From the NCBI GenBank assembly GCA_051659505.1, contig JBOFOQ010000073.1:3275-67274 (forward strand): a stretch of DNA of 64,000 bases, in the 5' to 3' direction. The position numbers and the translations under genes are program-made. Numbering within the stretch: position 1 is the first letter of the stretch; every line of letters begins with the position of its first letter. The DNA comes from JAGNZR01 sp051659505 (GTDB taxonomy: Bacteria > Fusobacteriota > Fusobacteriia > Fusobacteriales > Fusobacteriaceae). The notes under the pieces were generated by a model that saw only the letters and a program-made list of their open reading frames with translations, did no database searches and was not told where the DNA came from. Positions 9,000-18,031 of the stretch are shown here, one piece after another.

Positions 9000-10808
9000 T
9001 TAGTCATGATTAAAAGTTTTTTCATCCTCTTTTTTCAGTTCTAAATATTTATCCACGAATTTTTTAGCAACTCCACCAGCTACTTTTCCTCCACCACCAG
9101 CACCTTCTAATAAGGCTACAAAAACAATTTCTGGTTTTTTCAATGGAAAAAATCCAGCTACCCAAGCATGTGTTTCTTTAGAGCCACTATTTTGTGCTGA
9201 ACCACTTTTAGCTCCTATACTTAAACCTTGAGTTCTCAAAATTTTTGTTGTTCCATTATTATCATCTACTGTTTTTCTTAAAGCTTCATTCATTAGTTTA
9301 TAATGTGTTTTTGGTAGTTTTATTTCGATTGATTTTTTAGGTTCAATATTTGAAATTTGTTCATTTTTTGATTTTGCTTTTACCAATCTAGGAAAGTAAG
9401 CATAACCTTCATTGGCTAATGCTGCATATAACTGCGCCATTTGAATTGGAGTTACTAAAAGATACCCTTGCCCTATTGACATATTTATAGTATCTCCAGT
9501 ATACCAAGGTTGATTAAATCTTTTTTTCTTCCACTCTGGAGTAGGGAGTACTCCTTTTTTCTCACCTGGTATATCTATTCCTGTTTTTTCTCCAAGACCA
9601 AACTTTTTACCATATTCATGTAGAGGTTTGTATCCAAATTGATCTGCAAATCTATAATAATAAGGGTTCACTGACTCAACTATTGATTTTGTCATATCAA
9701 CATAACCATGTCCTCCTAGTTTCCAAGCTTTCCATGTCCAGTCTCCAATAGAATAATACCCAGGGTCAAAATACTTTTGATAAGGATCTACACCTTTAGA
9801 TAAATAAGCAAAGGCTGAAATAGGTTTTATTATTGAACCTGGTGGATATACTCCTGCTATAATTTTATTACTTAGTGGTTTTCTTTTATCGTTTATTATT
9901 CTGTCCCATTCTTCTTGGGATATTTGTGAACTAAAAGTATTTAATGGATATGTTGGATAACTAACCATTGTTAAGATTTCTCCATTTATTGGATTTAAAG
10001 CTATAAAAGCACCTACCATTTTATCTTCTTTTAGCAAATTCTCCATATATTCTTGAAGTCTATAGTCAATGGTTAAATAAATATCTTCACCTTGTTCAGC
10101 AGGTTTTTTATTTATTTTTTTTTGAAACCTATTATAAGCATTAACTTCAATTTTTTCATATCCTGCACTACCTTTTAATACTAAATCATATTCTTTTTCA
10201 ATACCATCTTTTCCTATGGCATCTCTTGGAGTATAACCTTTATCTTTTAATCTATCATATTCCTTAGAGGATATTTTTTTTACGTAACCCATTATATGAG
10301 AAGCAAACTCATCATAAATATATCTTCTCTTAGAGTATATTTCTACATCTATTAAGTCACTCTCTCCAATTTTTTCCATAACTTTATGAGCTAATTGCTC
10401 CTCTAAATTTTCAACCAATATATTTTCCCTTGTATAGGGTGATATTTCTCCATATTTAATTCTTCTTCTTAAATATTCTTCTGTTAAGCCTGTTATCTCA
10501 ACTATTTTTTTTATATCTTCTTCTTCTGTTTTTCTCTCTTTTTTATAGATCAATCTATATCCTGAACCATTTGTGGCTAATAAAACTCCATTTTTATCAA
10601 ATATTTTTCCTCTTTCAGGTTCTAACCGTCTTAATTTTATTCTGTTTCCTTCAGACATATCCTTATACTTTTCAAATTGATATATTTGAAGATATACCAT
10701 TCTAAGAAACAAAAGTGAAAATATTAAAACAACTCCATATTTAAAAATAACCGTTTTACTTGAATGATCATTTCCTATTTTTACAAATATTTTTTTTTTA
10801 TTTTTCAC
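9000..10808 (-). CDS. mrdA: Penicillin-binding protein 2 (elongation transpeptidase)
   Basis: 602 aa. A short cytoplasmic start and one transmembrane helix at about 21-40 are followed by the PBP dimerisation domain (RGKIFDKNGVLLATN) and the transpeptidase domain. Active-site motifs are GSIIKP with Ser325-Lys328, an SVN triad (ESVNPYYY), and KSGSAQN in place of the usual KTG. PBP2 cross-links peptidoglycan during side-wall elongation with RodA. GTG start with a weak GTGAGA ribosome binding site, 5 bases after the small membrane gene. No rodA or mreB is in the window. Confidence 0.93.
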   Translation of the reverse strand: MKNKKKIFVKIGNDHSSKTVIFKYGVVLIFSLLFLRMVYLQIYQFEKYKDMSEGNRIKLRRLEPERGKIFDKNGVLLATNGSGYRLIYKKERKTEEEDIKKIVEITGLTEEYLRRRIKYGEISPYTRENILVENLEEQLAHKVMEKIGESDLIDVEIYSKRRYIYDEFASHIMGYVKKISSKEYDRLKDKGYTPRDAIGKDGIEKEYDLVLKGSAGYEKIEVNAYNRFQKKINKKPAEQGEDIYLTIDYRLQEYMENLLKEDKMVGAFIALNPINGEILTMVSYPTYPLNTFSSQISQEEWDRIINDKRKPLSNKIIAGVYPPGSIIKPISAFAYLSKGVDPYQKYFDPGYYSIGDWTWKAWKLGGHGYVDMTKSIVESVNPYYYRFADQFGYKPLHEYGKKFGLGEKTGIDIPGEKKGVLPTPEWKKKRFNQPWYTGDTINMSIGQGYLLVTPIQMAQLYAALANEGYAYFPRLVKAKSKNEQISNIEPKKSIEIKLPKTHYKLMNEALRKTVDDNNGTTKILRTQGLSIGAKSGSAQNSGSKETHAWVAGFFPLKKPEIVFVALLEGAGGGGKVAGGVAKKFVDKYLELKKEDEKTFNHD

Positions 10809-10813
10809 TTATC

Positions 10814-11215
10814 TCACTTTTTCCTTTCAACATTGCTTATAATAATAAAATTAACTATGATAAAACCTATAAAATTAAATATAATTCCATTTATTGAAAG
10901 ATATTTATAAAAAAATAAACAAACAAGTAATATATTAATAAAAGAAAAAATTACTATATTTTCTTTATTGTACTTTAAATATAGCAACGCAACAAAAAAT
11001 ACAAAAGAAAACACTAAAAATAAAAAGCTAAATAACACTATTTTTTCATTTTGGAAAGAATAGATCAATATTAACAATAGCAGGTATATTATTGTTTTTA
11101 TAGAATTCTGGCTCACTAGATACAGTATATATGGAGTAATTATAATAAGACACAAAAATTTCCCTGCTAAAGTTATCTCTATAAAAATTAGTACAAAAGC
11201 TATAAAATCAAACAT
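10814..11215 (-). CDS. Small polytopic membrane protein in MreD position
   Basis: 133 aa from the ATG at 11215, which has AAGGGTG upstream; a GTG nine bases earlier is also open. Nearly the whole protein is hydrophobic, with four to five membrane segments, few charged residues and a short basic end (VERKK). I do not recognise the family by motif. Its place directly before mrdA is where mreD sits in many bacteria, so an MreD-like role in the elongation complex is possible but unproven. Confidence 0.6.
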   Translation of the reverse strand: MFDFIAFVLIFIEITLAGKFLCLIIITPYILYLVSQNSIKTIIYLLLLILIYSFQNEKIVLFSFLFLVFSFVFFVALLYLKYNKENIVIFSFINILLVCLFFYKYLSINGIIFNFIGFIIVNFIIISNVERKK

Positions 11216-11248
11216 AATCTTCACCCTTTCATCAATATATCGTTATTT

Positions 11249-12223
11249 TTATAATTTTATTTTAATAATATTATTTTCTTCTTTTTTCTCTATCAAGTTA
11301 TTAACACCTATTTTTTTTCCTATTTTATAGGCTATGAAATAATCCTCTTCTGAATATTCAATTACAGATTCTTTAGAATTAACTGCTATTTTTTCTAAAC
11401 TTATATTCTTATAATCATTTTTTTTCAATGATTTTTCAACTTTATTTATTTCAGCTTCTTTTCCTATAATTTTTATTTTGGTAGAAACATTTTCTTCTTT
11501 TCCTAATCCAAATACTGCACTGGCCAAGGTTGGCATAGTAGATGTATTTTTTATTTTCAAATAATTTTCATCTAGTTCCATAATTAGTTTTTCCACTTTG
11601 TCCTTTGATATTCCATCGTTTAATATAACAAAACTTTCCTCTTCATTTTTTTCAAAGTTTGCAGCATTATATTTTACACCATAAACTTTTTTTAATTTTT
11701 CCCCAACTCTTCTTGCATAACCTGACGTTCCTTTAGCATTTAATATATCAATAATGATATCTTTATATGTTGCATTTTGCTCTTTGTTCCCTTTATAATA
11801 ATCTTTGAACATAGCATAGACACTAGATGTTAGTATATAACGTTTTTCATCTAATATCATTTCTGGTATGTTCTTTTGATTTCTTGCGTCTATCTCTATA
11901 TTTCCAAATTTAACAACTTTATATGTATCTATTTTTTCTGGAAAAATTCCATTTATAGTTTCTAAAACTTTATCATAATTTTTTAATTTAACTATATCTC
12001 CAAATGTCTGTGTTTTATCCACTTGAATTTCATAAGGAATTTTTATTGCTAATTTTTCTTCATATACAACTATTAAATTTCCCTTTCCAACTATCATGTA
12101 TTTATTAAAATTTTTAATATCAGAATTATCACTATTTATACTTCTCATAAAAAAAACTACTAAAATAACTATTATAGAAAAAATTATTCCAACGCTATAC
12201 AATATTTCACTTTTTTTTTTCAC
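11249..12223 (-). CDS. Membrane-anchored protein with LytR_C-like domain
   Basis: 324 aa. One N-terminal transmembrane helix (about 9-26) places the rest outside the cytoplasm. Residues 155-183 (IIIDILNAKGTSGYARRVGEKLKKVYGV) match the LytR C-terminal domain pattern, with FVILNDG at about 198-204. A second, weaker repeat may follow at about 250-310. Such domains often accompany cell-wall polymer enzymes, and the next two genes are a membrane protein and PBP2. GTG start; the 17-base overlap with mtaB and a GGAG inside mtaB suggest coupling. Function is unknown. Confidence 0.65.
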   Translation of the reverse strand: MKKKSEILYSVGIIFSIIVILVVFFMRSINSDNSDIKNFNKYMIVGKGNLIVVYEEKLAIKIPYEIQVDKTQTFGDIVKLKNYDKVLETINGIFPEKIDTYKVVKFGNIEIDARNQKNIPEMILDEKRYILTSSVYAMFKDYYKGNKEQNATYKDIIIDILNAKGTSGYARRVGEKLKKVYGVKYNAANFEKNEEESFVILNDGISKDKVEKLIMELDENYLKIKNTSTMPTLASAVFGLGKEENVSTKIKIIGKEAEINKVEKSLKKNDYKNISLEKIAVNSKESVIEYSEEDYFIAYKIGKKIGVNNLIEKKEENNIIKIKL

Positions 12224-13511
12224 CTACAAGCAACTCCTTTTCTACTTTTTTCAATAAAACTTCATAAATATTTCCAACTACAATATTTTCATTATTTATC
12301 TTTACTTTTATATAATTTTCACTATGACCAAATGCATAACTACCTTTTATCTCTTCTACTAAAACTTTTAAATTTTTATTTAAGTATTTTTGTCTTCTTA
12401 ACTCCACCATATTCTCTCTTAATTTTTGTAATTCTTCTGCTCTTTCTTTTTTTTCTTTCGGCCCTACTTTATTAGGTAGTTTCTCTGCAACAGTGTTTTC
12501 TCTATCAGAATATTGAAAAACATGTAAATCAGAAAATCCAATTTTTTCAATTAAGTTATAAGTGTTTTTATGCATCTCCATTGTTTCCCCTGGAAATCCT
12601 ACAATAACATCTGCTGTGAATTCTAACTTTGGAACCATTTCTCTTAATTTAAGCAGTCTTTCTTCTATTAAACTTGTCCCATAATTTCTTTTCATCATTT
12701 TCAAAATATTATCATCACATGACTGAAGTGAAACATGGATATGAGGAACAACTTTTTCATTACTAAAAAGAGAGATAAATTCATCACTTATTTTGTCTGG
12801 ATACACAGAACCAAAACGTATTCTTTCAATCCCCACTATTTTTACTGCTGCATTTATTAAATCTTCAAAACTTATAACTTCTTTTAAATCTTCCCCGTAA
12901 GAACCTATATTAATCCCTATAAAAATAACTTCTTTAAATCCTTCTTCAACTAACTTTTTTATCTCTAACAAAATATTTTTAAGTTCTCTGGATCTACTTC
13001 TACCTCTAGCAAATGGAATTTTACAGTAAGAGCAAAAACTATTACAGCCATCTTGTATCTTAACATAAGCTCTTGTCATTTCTCTCAAAGTTGCAAATTC
13101 ATATTCTTCATATACTTCAGATTCAAATACATTATGATTTAAAATTTTATTTTGTTTTTTTTCATCTAATTCATTTATTAATTTAATTATAGATTGCTTA
13201 TCTACATTACCTACAACATAGTCTATTTCTTCTATCTCCATTAGTTCTTTTGAATTAGTTTGAGCATAACATCCTGTTAATATAACAATTGAGGCAGGAT
13301 TCATTTTTTTTGCTCTTCTTATCATATTTCTTGTTTTTTTATCTGCTATACTAGTTACAGTACATGAGTTTATTATATAAATATCTGACTTACTTTCAAA
13401 ACTTACATTTTCGTATCCGTATTTAATCAGCTGATTTTTTATACTTTCACTTTCATACTGATTCACTTTACAGCCTAAAGTATAAAACGCTACTGTTTTA
13501 TTCAAATTCAT
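12207..13511 (-). CDS. mtaB: tRNA t6A37 methylthiotransferase MtaB
   Basis: 434 aa radical-SAM methylthiotransferase. The N-terminal MTTase domain starts KTVAFYTLGCKVNQYESE (Cys14) and contains INSCTVTSIADKKTRNMIRRAKK. The radical-SAM cluster DGCNSFCSYCKIP follows, and a TRAM domain ends the protein (KVLVEEIKGSYAFGHSENYIKV). TLGCKVNQ marks MtaB rather than MiaB (which is at 62.3 kb). It converts t6A37 to ms2t6A37 in ANN-reading tRNAs. ATG start; overlaps rsmE by 14 bases and the LytR_C gene by 17. Confidence 0.95.
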   Translation of the reverse strand: MNLNKTVAFYTLGCKVNQYESESIKNQLIKYGYENVSFESKSDIYIINSCTVTSIADKKTRNMIRRAKKMNPASIVILTGCYAQTNSKELMEIEEIDYVVGNVDKQSIIKLINELDEKKQNKILNHNVFESEVYEEYEFATLREMTRAYVKIQDGCNSFCSYCKIPFARGRSRSRELKNILLEIKKLVEEGFKEVIFIGINIGSYGEDLKEVISFEDLINAAVKIVGIERIRFGSVYPDKISDEFISLFSNEKVVPHIHVSLQSCDDNILKMMKRNYGTSLIEERLLKLREMVPKLEFTADVIVGFPGETMEMHKNTYNLIEKIGFSDLHVFQYSDRENTVAEKLPNKVGPKEKKERAEELQKLRENMVELRRQKYLNKNLKVLVEEIKGSYAFGHSENYIKVKINNENIVVGNIYEVLLKKVEKELLVGEKKK

Positions 13512-14226
13512 TAATTAATATTCCTCCTACAACAATAGAAGCTGTTTCTGCTCTTAATATTCTTTTTCCTAAAGTTACTATTACAGCCCCTTGTTTCTCT
13601 AAATAAACTATTTCACTATTTTCAAATCCACCTTCTGGACCTATTATATACAAAATTTTCCGTGGTTTAAATTTCAAATTTTTTATTATATTTTTCAAAT
13701 TTTGTTCTTCTGTCCCCTCATAAGGTACGATAACTAAATCATAATCACTTAAATCTAATTTTTCTAAAGTTAAAGGTTCAGGTATCTCTACAAATTTTAC
13801 ACCTTGACACTGTTTTAATGCTTCTTTTGCTATTAAATCCCACTTATCTTTTTTTTCATTAAGTTTAATTATACATCTTTTACTAAAATATGGAATAATT
13901 TTTTCTATTCCAATCTCTGTTAATTTTTGAATTGTTAAATTCATTTTATCATTTTTTAGCATTCCTACAGCTGAATGTATAATTGTTTCTTTAGAGAATT
14001 TATCATTATTTTTTTCTATAATACCACAAATTATTTCCTTTTTTTCAATTTCTAAAACTTCAATAATATATTCAAATTCACCATCTACAGCTCTAATTTT
14101 TTCTCCAATTTTTATTCTAAAAGAGTTTTTCAAATGATTTATATCATTTTTTTCTTTAATTATAATTTTTTTTTCACTATTAATTATTTGGTTTTCAGTA
14201 TCTTTATCTATTATAACACTTATCAC
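13498..14226 (-). CDS. rsmE: 16S rRNA (uracil1498-N3)-methyltransferase RsmE
   Basis: 242 aa. It has the N-terminal PUA-like part and the C-terminal SPOUT knot: GMLKNDKMNLTIQKLTEIGI, then YIIGPEGGFENSE, then LGKRILRAETASIV near the end. These are the RsmE signatures. The enzyme methylates N3 of U1498 in 16S rRNA. GTG start with AGGTGA upstream, 2 bases after the rrf2 stop. Overlaps mtaB. Normal family length. Confidence 0.93.
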   Translation of the reverse strand: MISVIIDKDTENQIINSEKKIIIKEKNDINHLKNSFRIKIGEKIRAVDGEFEYIIEVLEIEKKEIICGIIEKNNDKFSKETIIHSAVGMLKNDKMNLTIQKLTEIGIEKIIPYFSKRCIIKLNEKKDKWDLIAKEALKQCQGVKFVEIPEPLTLEKLDLSDYDLVIVPYEGTEEQNLKNIIKNLKFKPRKILYIIGPEGGFENSEIVYLEKQGAVIVTLGKRILRAETASIVVGGILINEFE

Positions 14227-14228
14227 TA

Positions 14229-14657
14229 TTAATCACCTATTAGTTGTTGATTTTTCACTAAATCTTCTAAAGTTGTATTAACTAATATTTTTATCATTGC
14301 AGCATCTAATTGTCCCCAAATACAACCATTATCACAACCTTTTTCTCCACAAAACTCCTTTTTTGATGTACTCTCATTACAATCTATCACTTTTTCATCT
14401 TCATCTAAAATTCTGTATAAATCGTGAAGAGTTATATCTTTTGGATCAAGTAGCATTTTATATCCACCACTTGGTCCTCTTTTTCCTTCTATTATTTTTT
14501 CATTTTTCAACTTAAATAATATCTGTTCCAAATACTGAATAGATATATCCTCCGCTTCAGAAATTTCCTTTATACGCACTAATTTATTTACTTTCCCCTC
14601 TTCCACTATATATTTAAGAGCTTTTATTCCATATCTAACCTTTGTACTTATTTTCAT
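14229..14657 (-). CDS. Rrf2-family (IscR-like) transcriptional regulator
   Basis: 142 aa. The N-terminal winged helix-turn-helix (MKISTKVRYGIKALKYI, then ISIQYLEQILFKLKNEKIIEGKRGPSGGYKM) is typical of Rrf2. Four cysteines lie at 93, 103, 108 and 112, close to the spacing that binds a [2Fe-2S] cluster in IscR, so iron-sulfur or redox sensing is likely. No isc or suf genes are nearby; the neighbours are ruvB and rsmE, so the regulon is not apparent from context. ATG with AAGGAG upstream. Confidence 0.88.
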   Translation of the reverse strand: MKISTKVRYGIKALKYIVEEGKVNKLVRIKEISEAEDISIQYLEQILFKLKNEKIIEGKRGPSGGYKMLLDPKDITLHDLYRILDEDEKVIDCNESTSKKEFCGEKGCDNGCIWGQLDAAMIKILVNTTLEDLVKNQQLIGD

Positions 14658-14678
14658 AACAACTCCTTTGTAGACTAA

Positions 14679-15680
14679 CTAATTTTTATCTGATTTTTTA
14701 GAAAAGTATTCTCTTGCTTTTTCAGTTACAACTCTTCCTCTATTTGTTCGCTTTATATAACCAATTTTAACTAAATAAGGTTCATAAACCTCTTCAATAG
14801 TTCGTTTATCTTCTCCTAGCACTAAAGATAAAGTTTCTATTCCAACAGGTCCTCCACCGTAATTTTCTATTATAGCCGTTATGATTTCACGGTCCAGTTC
14901 ATCTAACCCTGAACTATCTATCCCTAATATTTCTAAAGCTTCCCCAACTAGTAACTCATTTATACTTCCATCACCTTTTACATCACAATAATCTCTCACT
15001 CTTTTTAATATTCTATTAGCAATTCTAGGTGTACCTCTGCTTCTTAAAGCTATTTTTTCAGCACTTTCAACATTTATTTTAGAGCCTAGAATATTAGCAC
15101 CTCTTAAAATTATTTTTACAATTTCATCATCAGTATAATAATTCATTTTATGAGTCACTCCAAATCTATCTCTTAAAGGTGCACTTAAGAGTCCTGCTTT
15201 TGTTGTAGCTCCTATTAAGGTAAAGTTAGGCAGTTCTATTCTAATAGATCGAGCCGATGGTCCTTTCCCTATTATTATATCCAACTCTCCATCTTCCATA
15301 GCAGGATATAAAATTTCTTCTACTGATGTATTTAGTCTATGAATTTCATCAATAAATAAAACATCATTCTCTTCTAATGACGTTAATATTGCTGCAAGGT
15401 CTCCTGCTTTATCTATTATGGGCCCTGATGTTATTTTTAAATTAGAGTCCATCTCATTAGCTATTACCCCTGCTAATGTAGTTTTTCCAAGTCCTGGTGG
15501 ACCATACAACAAAATATGGTCTATAGAACTACTTCTCTTCTTAGCTGCTTCTATGTATATTCCCATTTTAATTTTTAAAGACTCTTGTCCTATGTAATCT
15601 TCCATTTTTTTAGGTCTTAAATTTTTTTGAACTTCTGCTTCACTTTGAAGCTCGTTTGGAGTTAAAACTCTCTCTTCCAT
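14679..15680 (-). CDS. ruvB: Holliday junction branch migration ATPase RuvB
   Basis: 333 aa AAA+ ATPase that drives branch migration with RuvA. The start NLRPKKMEDYIGQ, Walker A GPPGLGKT at 60-67, Walker B with DEIHRL, and sensor GATTKAGLLSAPLRDRFG are all present. The C-terminal winged helix ends VEEVYEPYLVKIGYIKRTNRGRV. ruvA is not in the window. ATG with TAGGAG upstream, 21 bases after the DUF445 gene. Confidence 0.97.
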   Translation of the reverse strand: MEERVLTPNELQSEAEVQKNLRPKKMEDYIGQESLKIKMGIYIEAAKKRSSSIDHILLYGPPGLGKTTLAGVIANEMDSNLKITSGPIIDKAGDLAAILTSLEENDVLFIDEIHRLNTSVEEILYPAMEDGELDIIIGKGPSARSIRIELPNFTLIGATTKAGLLSAPLRDRFGVTHKMNYYTDDEIVKIILRGANILGSKINVESAEKIALRSRGTPRIANRILKRVRDYCDVKGDGSINELLVGEALEILGIDSSGLDELDREIITAIIENYGGGPVGIETLSLVLGEDKRTIEEVYEPYLVKIGYIKRTNRGRVVTEKAREYFSKKSDKN

Positions 15681-15701
15681 AATTCTCCTATTTTTAGAGG
15701 T

Positions 15702-16304
15702 TTAAATTAAAAAACTTATCCCTACTTGAATAACTCCTATAATAGCACCTAGTACTGCACCTATAATTTCTATGTGCTTTAGCTCATTCTTAGCCAATGT
15801 AAAAGTTATTTTCTCCAATTCATCTAATGAAAATGCATCGATATTTTTTATTATTATCTTTTCTAAATCAACATTTTCCTCTAAAGTTAAAAATATAGTT
15901 TCTATTATTTCGTCTCGGTTATCTAGTATAATTTCTTTTATTGAATTATTTATTTTATCAACTACAGAATCTGATAAAAACATTGCTGCCATTGGAAATT
16001 GTTTTATTATCTCTGGTTTTATTCTTCCACCTAATATTTTATCAACTATATTCTCTAATTGACTTCCTAACTCCTCTTTATTCATAGAGTTTAAAATATC
16101 TTTCATTGAAATAACTTGATTTTTTATAGTTTCTGCTAATTTAACTCCTATCTCATGTTTTCTTTTAGGGATCACACCTTGAATTTTAAAAAATAAAACT
16201 CTCACTTCTCTATGTGGTTTAAAAAGCATTTTTATTGCTATATAATTAGTTATCCATCCAATTAAAGAGCCTATAATTATTATCAGTATAGCTTTTATTA
16301 ACAT
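15702..16304 (-). CDS. DUF445 family membrane protein (YheB-like)
   Basis: 200 aa. Hydrophobic helices at both ends (about 3-22 and 180-200) flank a soluble helical middle. The start IIGSLIGWITNYIAIKMLFKPHREVRVLFFKIQGVIPKRKHEIG is the typical DUF445 opening. Function of the family is not established; Bacillus YheB-type members are membrane proteins of unknown role. It is the first gene after a strong promoter at 16346-16374 and therefore likely leads the long minus-strand operon. ATG with AAGGGG upstream. Confidence 0.85.
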   Translation of the reverse strand: MLIKAILIIIIGSLIGWITNYIAIKMLFKPHREVRVLFFKIQGVIPKRKHEIGVKLAETIKNQVISMKDILNSMNKEELGSQLENIVDKILGGRIKPEIIKQFPMAAMFLSDSVVDKINNSIKEIILDNRDEIIETIFLTLEENVDLEKIIIKNIDAFSLDELEKITFTLAKNELKHIEIIGAVLGAIIGVIQVGISFLI

Positions 16305-16345
16305 GTTTAATTACCCCTTATAATTTTATTACTAATCTAGTAAAC

Positions 16346-16374
16346 ATTCTACCATAAATCCTAATTTTTTTCAA
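16346..16374 (-). promoter_or_regulatory. Promoter for DUF445-ruvB operon
   Basis: Read on the minus strand: -35 TTGAAA (16374-16369), a 17-base spacer, then -10 TAGAAT (16351-16346) preceded by TGG, an extended -10. It lies about 40 bases upstream of the DUF445 start and just past the terminator of the S1-domain gene. Confidence 0.75.
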
Positions 16375-16377
16375 ATT

Positions 16378-16406
16378 AAAAATGAGGGAATTCATCCCTC
16401 ATTTTT
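16378..16406 (-). terminator. Intrinsic terminator after S1-domain protein gene
   Basis: A perfect 12-bp inverted repeat (AAAAATGAGGGA and its complement) with a 5-base loop and a T-rich flank, 11 bases beyond the stop codon of the 16418 gene. It separates the ispH/rpsA-like transcript from the DUF445 operon. Confidence 0.88.
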
Positions 16407-16417
16407 AATTTATAAAT

Positions 16418-18031
16418 TTATTTTGAGCTTGATTCTGAATACTTTTCAATCAGTTCTTTCTCTTCTGTTTTTGCTGTATCTAATTCAAGTTTTTTTATAG
16501 ACATTTTTATCTTCTTTTTTTCTTTATCTATTTCGATAATTTCAGCAGTTATAGATTGTCCTACTTGAAATTTATCTTTTAAATTTTTAATAAAATCCTT
16601 TGAGGCTAATTGAGTTGGAATAAAACCATCTATTCCTTTTTCTAAATTTACAAACATTCCAAAATCCATTATAGTTTTTATATCTTTTTGAACTTTATCT
16701 CCGATTTTATAAATTTCTACGACTTTATCCCAAGGACTTTTTTGTAATATTTTTATACTACCTTTAATTTTATTTTCTTCTTTATTTAATTCACTAACTT
16801 CAAATTCAATAATTTCACCTATTTTATATTTTGGTATCTCTTCACCTTGCCAAGATACGTCAGATTGGTGTATAAAAGCATCTACTCCATTCCCGATTTC
16901 TACAAATATTCCAAAATTTTTAATTTCTAATATTTTACCAGATAACTTAGTTCCCGGTGCAAATTTTTCCGTTGCATTTGCCCAAGGATTTTCACTAAGT
17001 TGCTTTATTCCTAACTTTAATTTTCTTCCACTTGCATCAAAATCCATAATTTTAACTTTTACAACATCTCCAATTTTAACAAAATCAGAAACATTTATTT
17101 TTTTCTTATTCCATGTGAAATCTGAAGCGTGCACTAATCCTTCTACTCCTGAAGTAACCTCTACAAACACTCCGTATGGAACTACTCTAGTTATTTTCCC
17201 TTCTACTATTTCTCCAATTGTTACAGTTTCTTTAGCAACTTCCCAAGGATTTCTAGTTAACATTTTTATAGATAATTTCAGATTCTTTTTCTCTAAATCT
17301 ATAGCTAAAACTTTACATTGAATTTTATCTCCAGAATTATAGATACCTTTAACAGAATCTATTTTTTTCCAAGATATTTCAGAAATATGAACAAATCCTC
17401 TTACAGAACCATATCTAATATTTACCCCAAACTCAAGTACATCTGAAACATCACAATCTAGAATATCTCCAATTGTTATAGCCGCTAACTCTTCAGCACC
17501 TTTTAACAGAGTAATATCTTTTTTAGAGAAAGTAACTCTTTTCCCTTTTTTATCCATTTTTATATCTTTAACCATTACATCTATTAATTTTCCAGCTGCA
17601 TTTTCTGAATCTTTCATTGGTATTTCAGATAAAGAGTTTGGTAAGAATCCTTGTTGTTTCATAAATTCAAGAATATATCCACCATTTATTTTTTTTATAA
17701 TTTTACAATTTAGAATTTCTTTTGTTTCAAAAGCTTGCTCTACAATTTTCATTCCTTCTTCCATATCTACTCTTCTTCTAGAACCTACTAAAAACTCTCC
17801 ATCTTCAGTTTCTCCAATTAAAAGAACATCAATTTCGTCTCCAAGATTATACCCTTCTAATTCTTCTGTTCTAACTCTTATTGCAGTTGGTTGCCCTGCT
17901 GCATCTAAATAAGCAAAATTCCTATCAACTTGTGATATTTTCGCTGTTACTTTTACCTTTCCCTTTTCCTCTGGCGGAAGATATTCGTTTAATAAAGCTT
18001 CAAATTCGTTGTACTGATCCATGTTAGACAT
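16418..18031 (-). CDS. rpsA: Ribosomal protein S1-like protein with six S1 domains
   Basis: 537 aa made of consecutive S1 OB folds: a divergent one at about 20-85, a second at about 100-165, and four clearer copies after that (motifs VRGFVHISEISW, VEGLVHASDFTW, VDAFIHQSDVSW, IDGFIPTQLAS). Repeats end with the NPW/SPW spacer common in S1. It likely binds mRNA on the 30S subunit during initiation. It overlaps ispH by 8 bases; ispH-rpsA linkage is known from several phyla and even occurs as a fusion in some Firmicutes. ATG with AGGGGG upstream. Confidence 0.9.
   Translation of the reverse strand: MSNMDQYNEFEALLNEYLPPEEKGKVKVTAKISQVDRNFAYLDAAGQPTAIRVRTEELEGYNLGDEIDVLLIGETEDGEFLVGSRRRVDMEEGMKIVEQAFETKEILNCKIIKKINGGYILEFMKQQGFLPNSLSEIPMKDSENAAGKLIDVMVKDIKMDKKGKRVTFSKKDITLLKGAEELAAITIGDILDCDVSDVLEFGVNIRYGSVRGFVHISEISWKKIDSVKGIYNSGDKIQCKVLAIDLEKKNLKLSIKMLTRNPWEVAKETVTIGEIVEGKITRVVPYGVFVEVTSGVEGLVHASDFTWNKKKINVSDFVKIGDVVKVKIMDFDASGRKLKLGIKQLSENPWANATEKFAPGTKLSGKILEIKNFGIFVEIGNGVDAFIHQSDVSWQGEEIPKYKIGEIIEFEVSELNKEENKIKGSIKILQKSPWDKVVEIYKIGDKVQKDIKTIMDFGMFVNLEKGIDGFIPTQLASKDFIKNLKDKFQVGQSITAEIIEIDKEKKKIKMSIKKLELDTAKTEEKELIEKYSESSSK

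Noticed and set aside
10814..11215. Naming this gene mreD
   Set aside because: Position fits, but no MreD motif was recognised; hydrophobic proteins of this size are not diagnostic.
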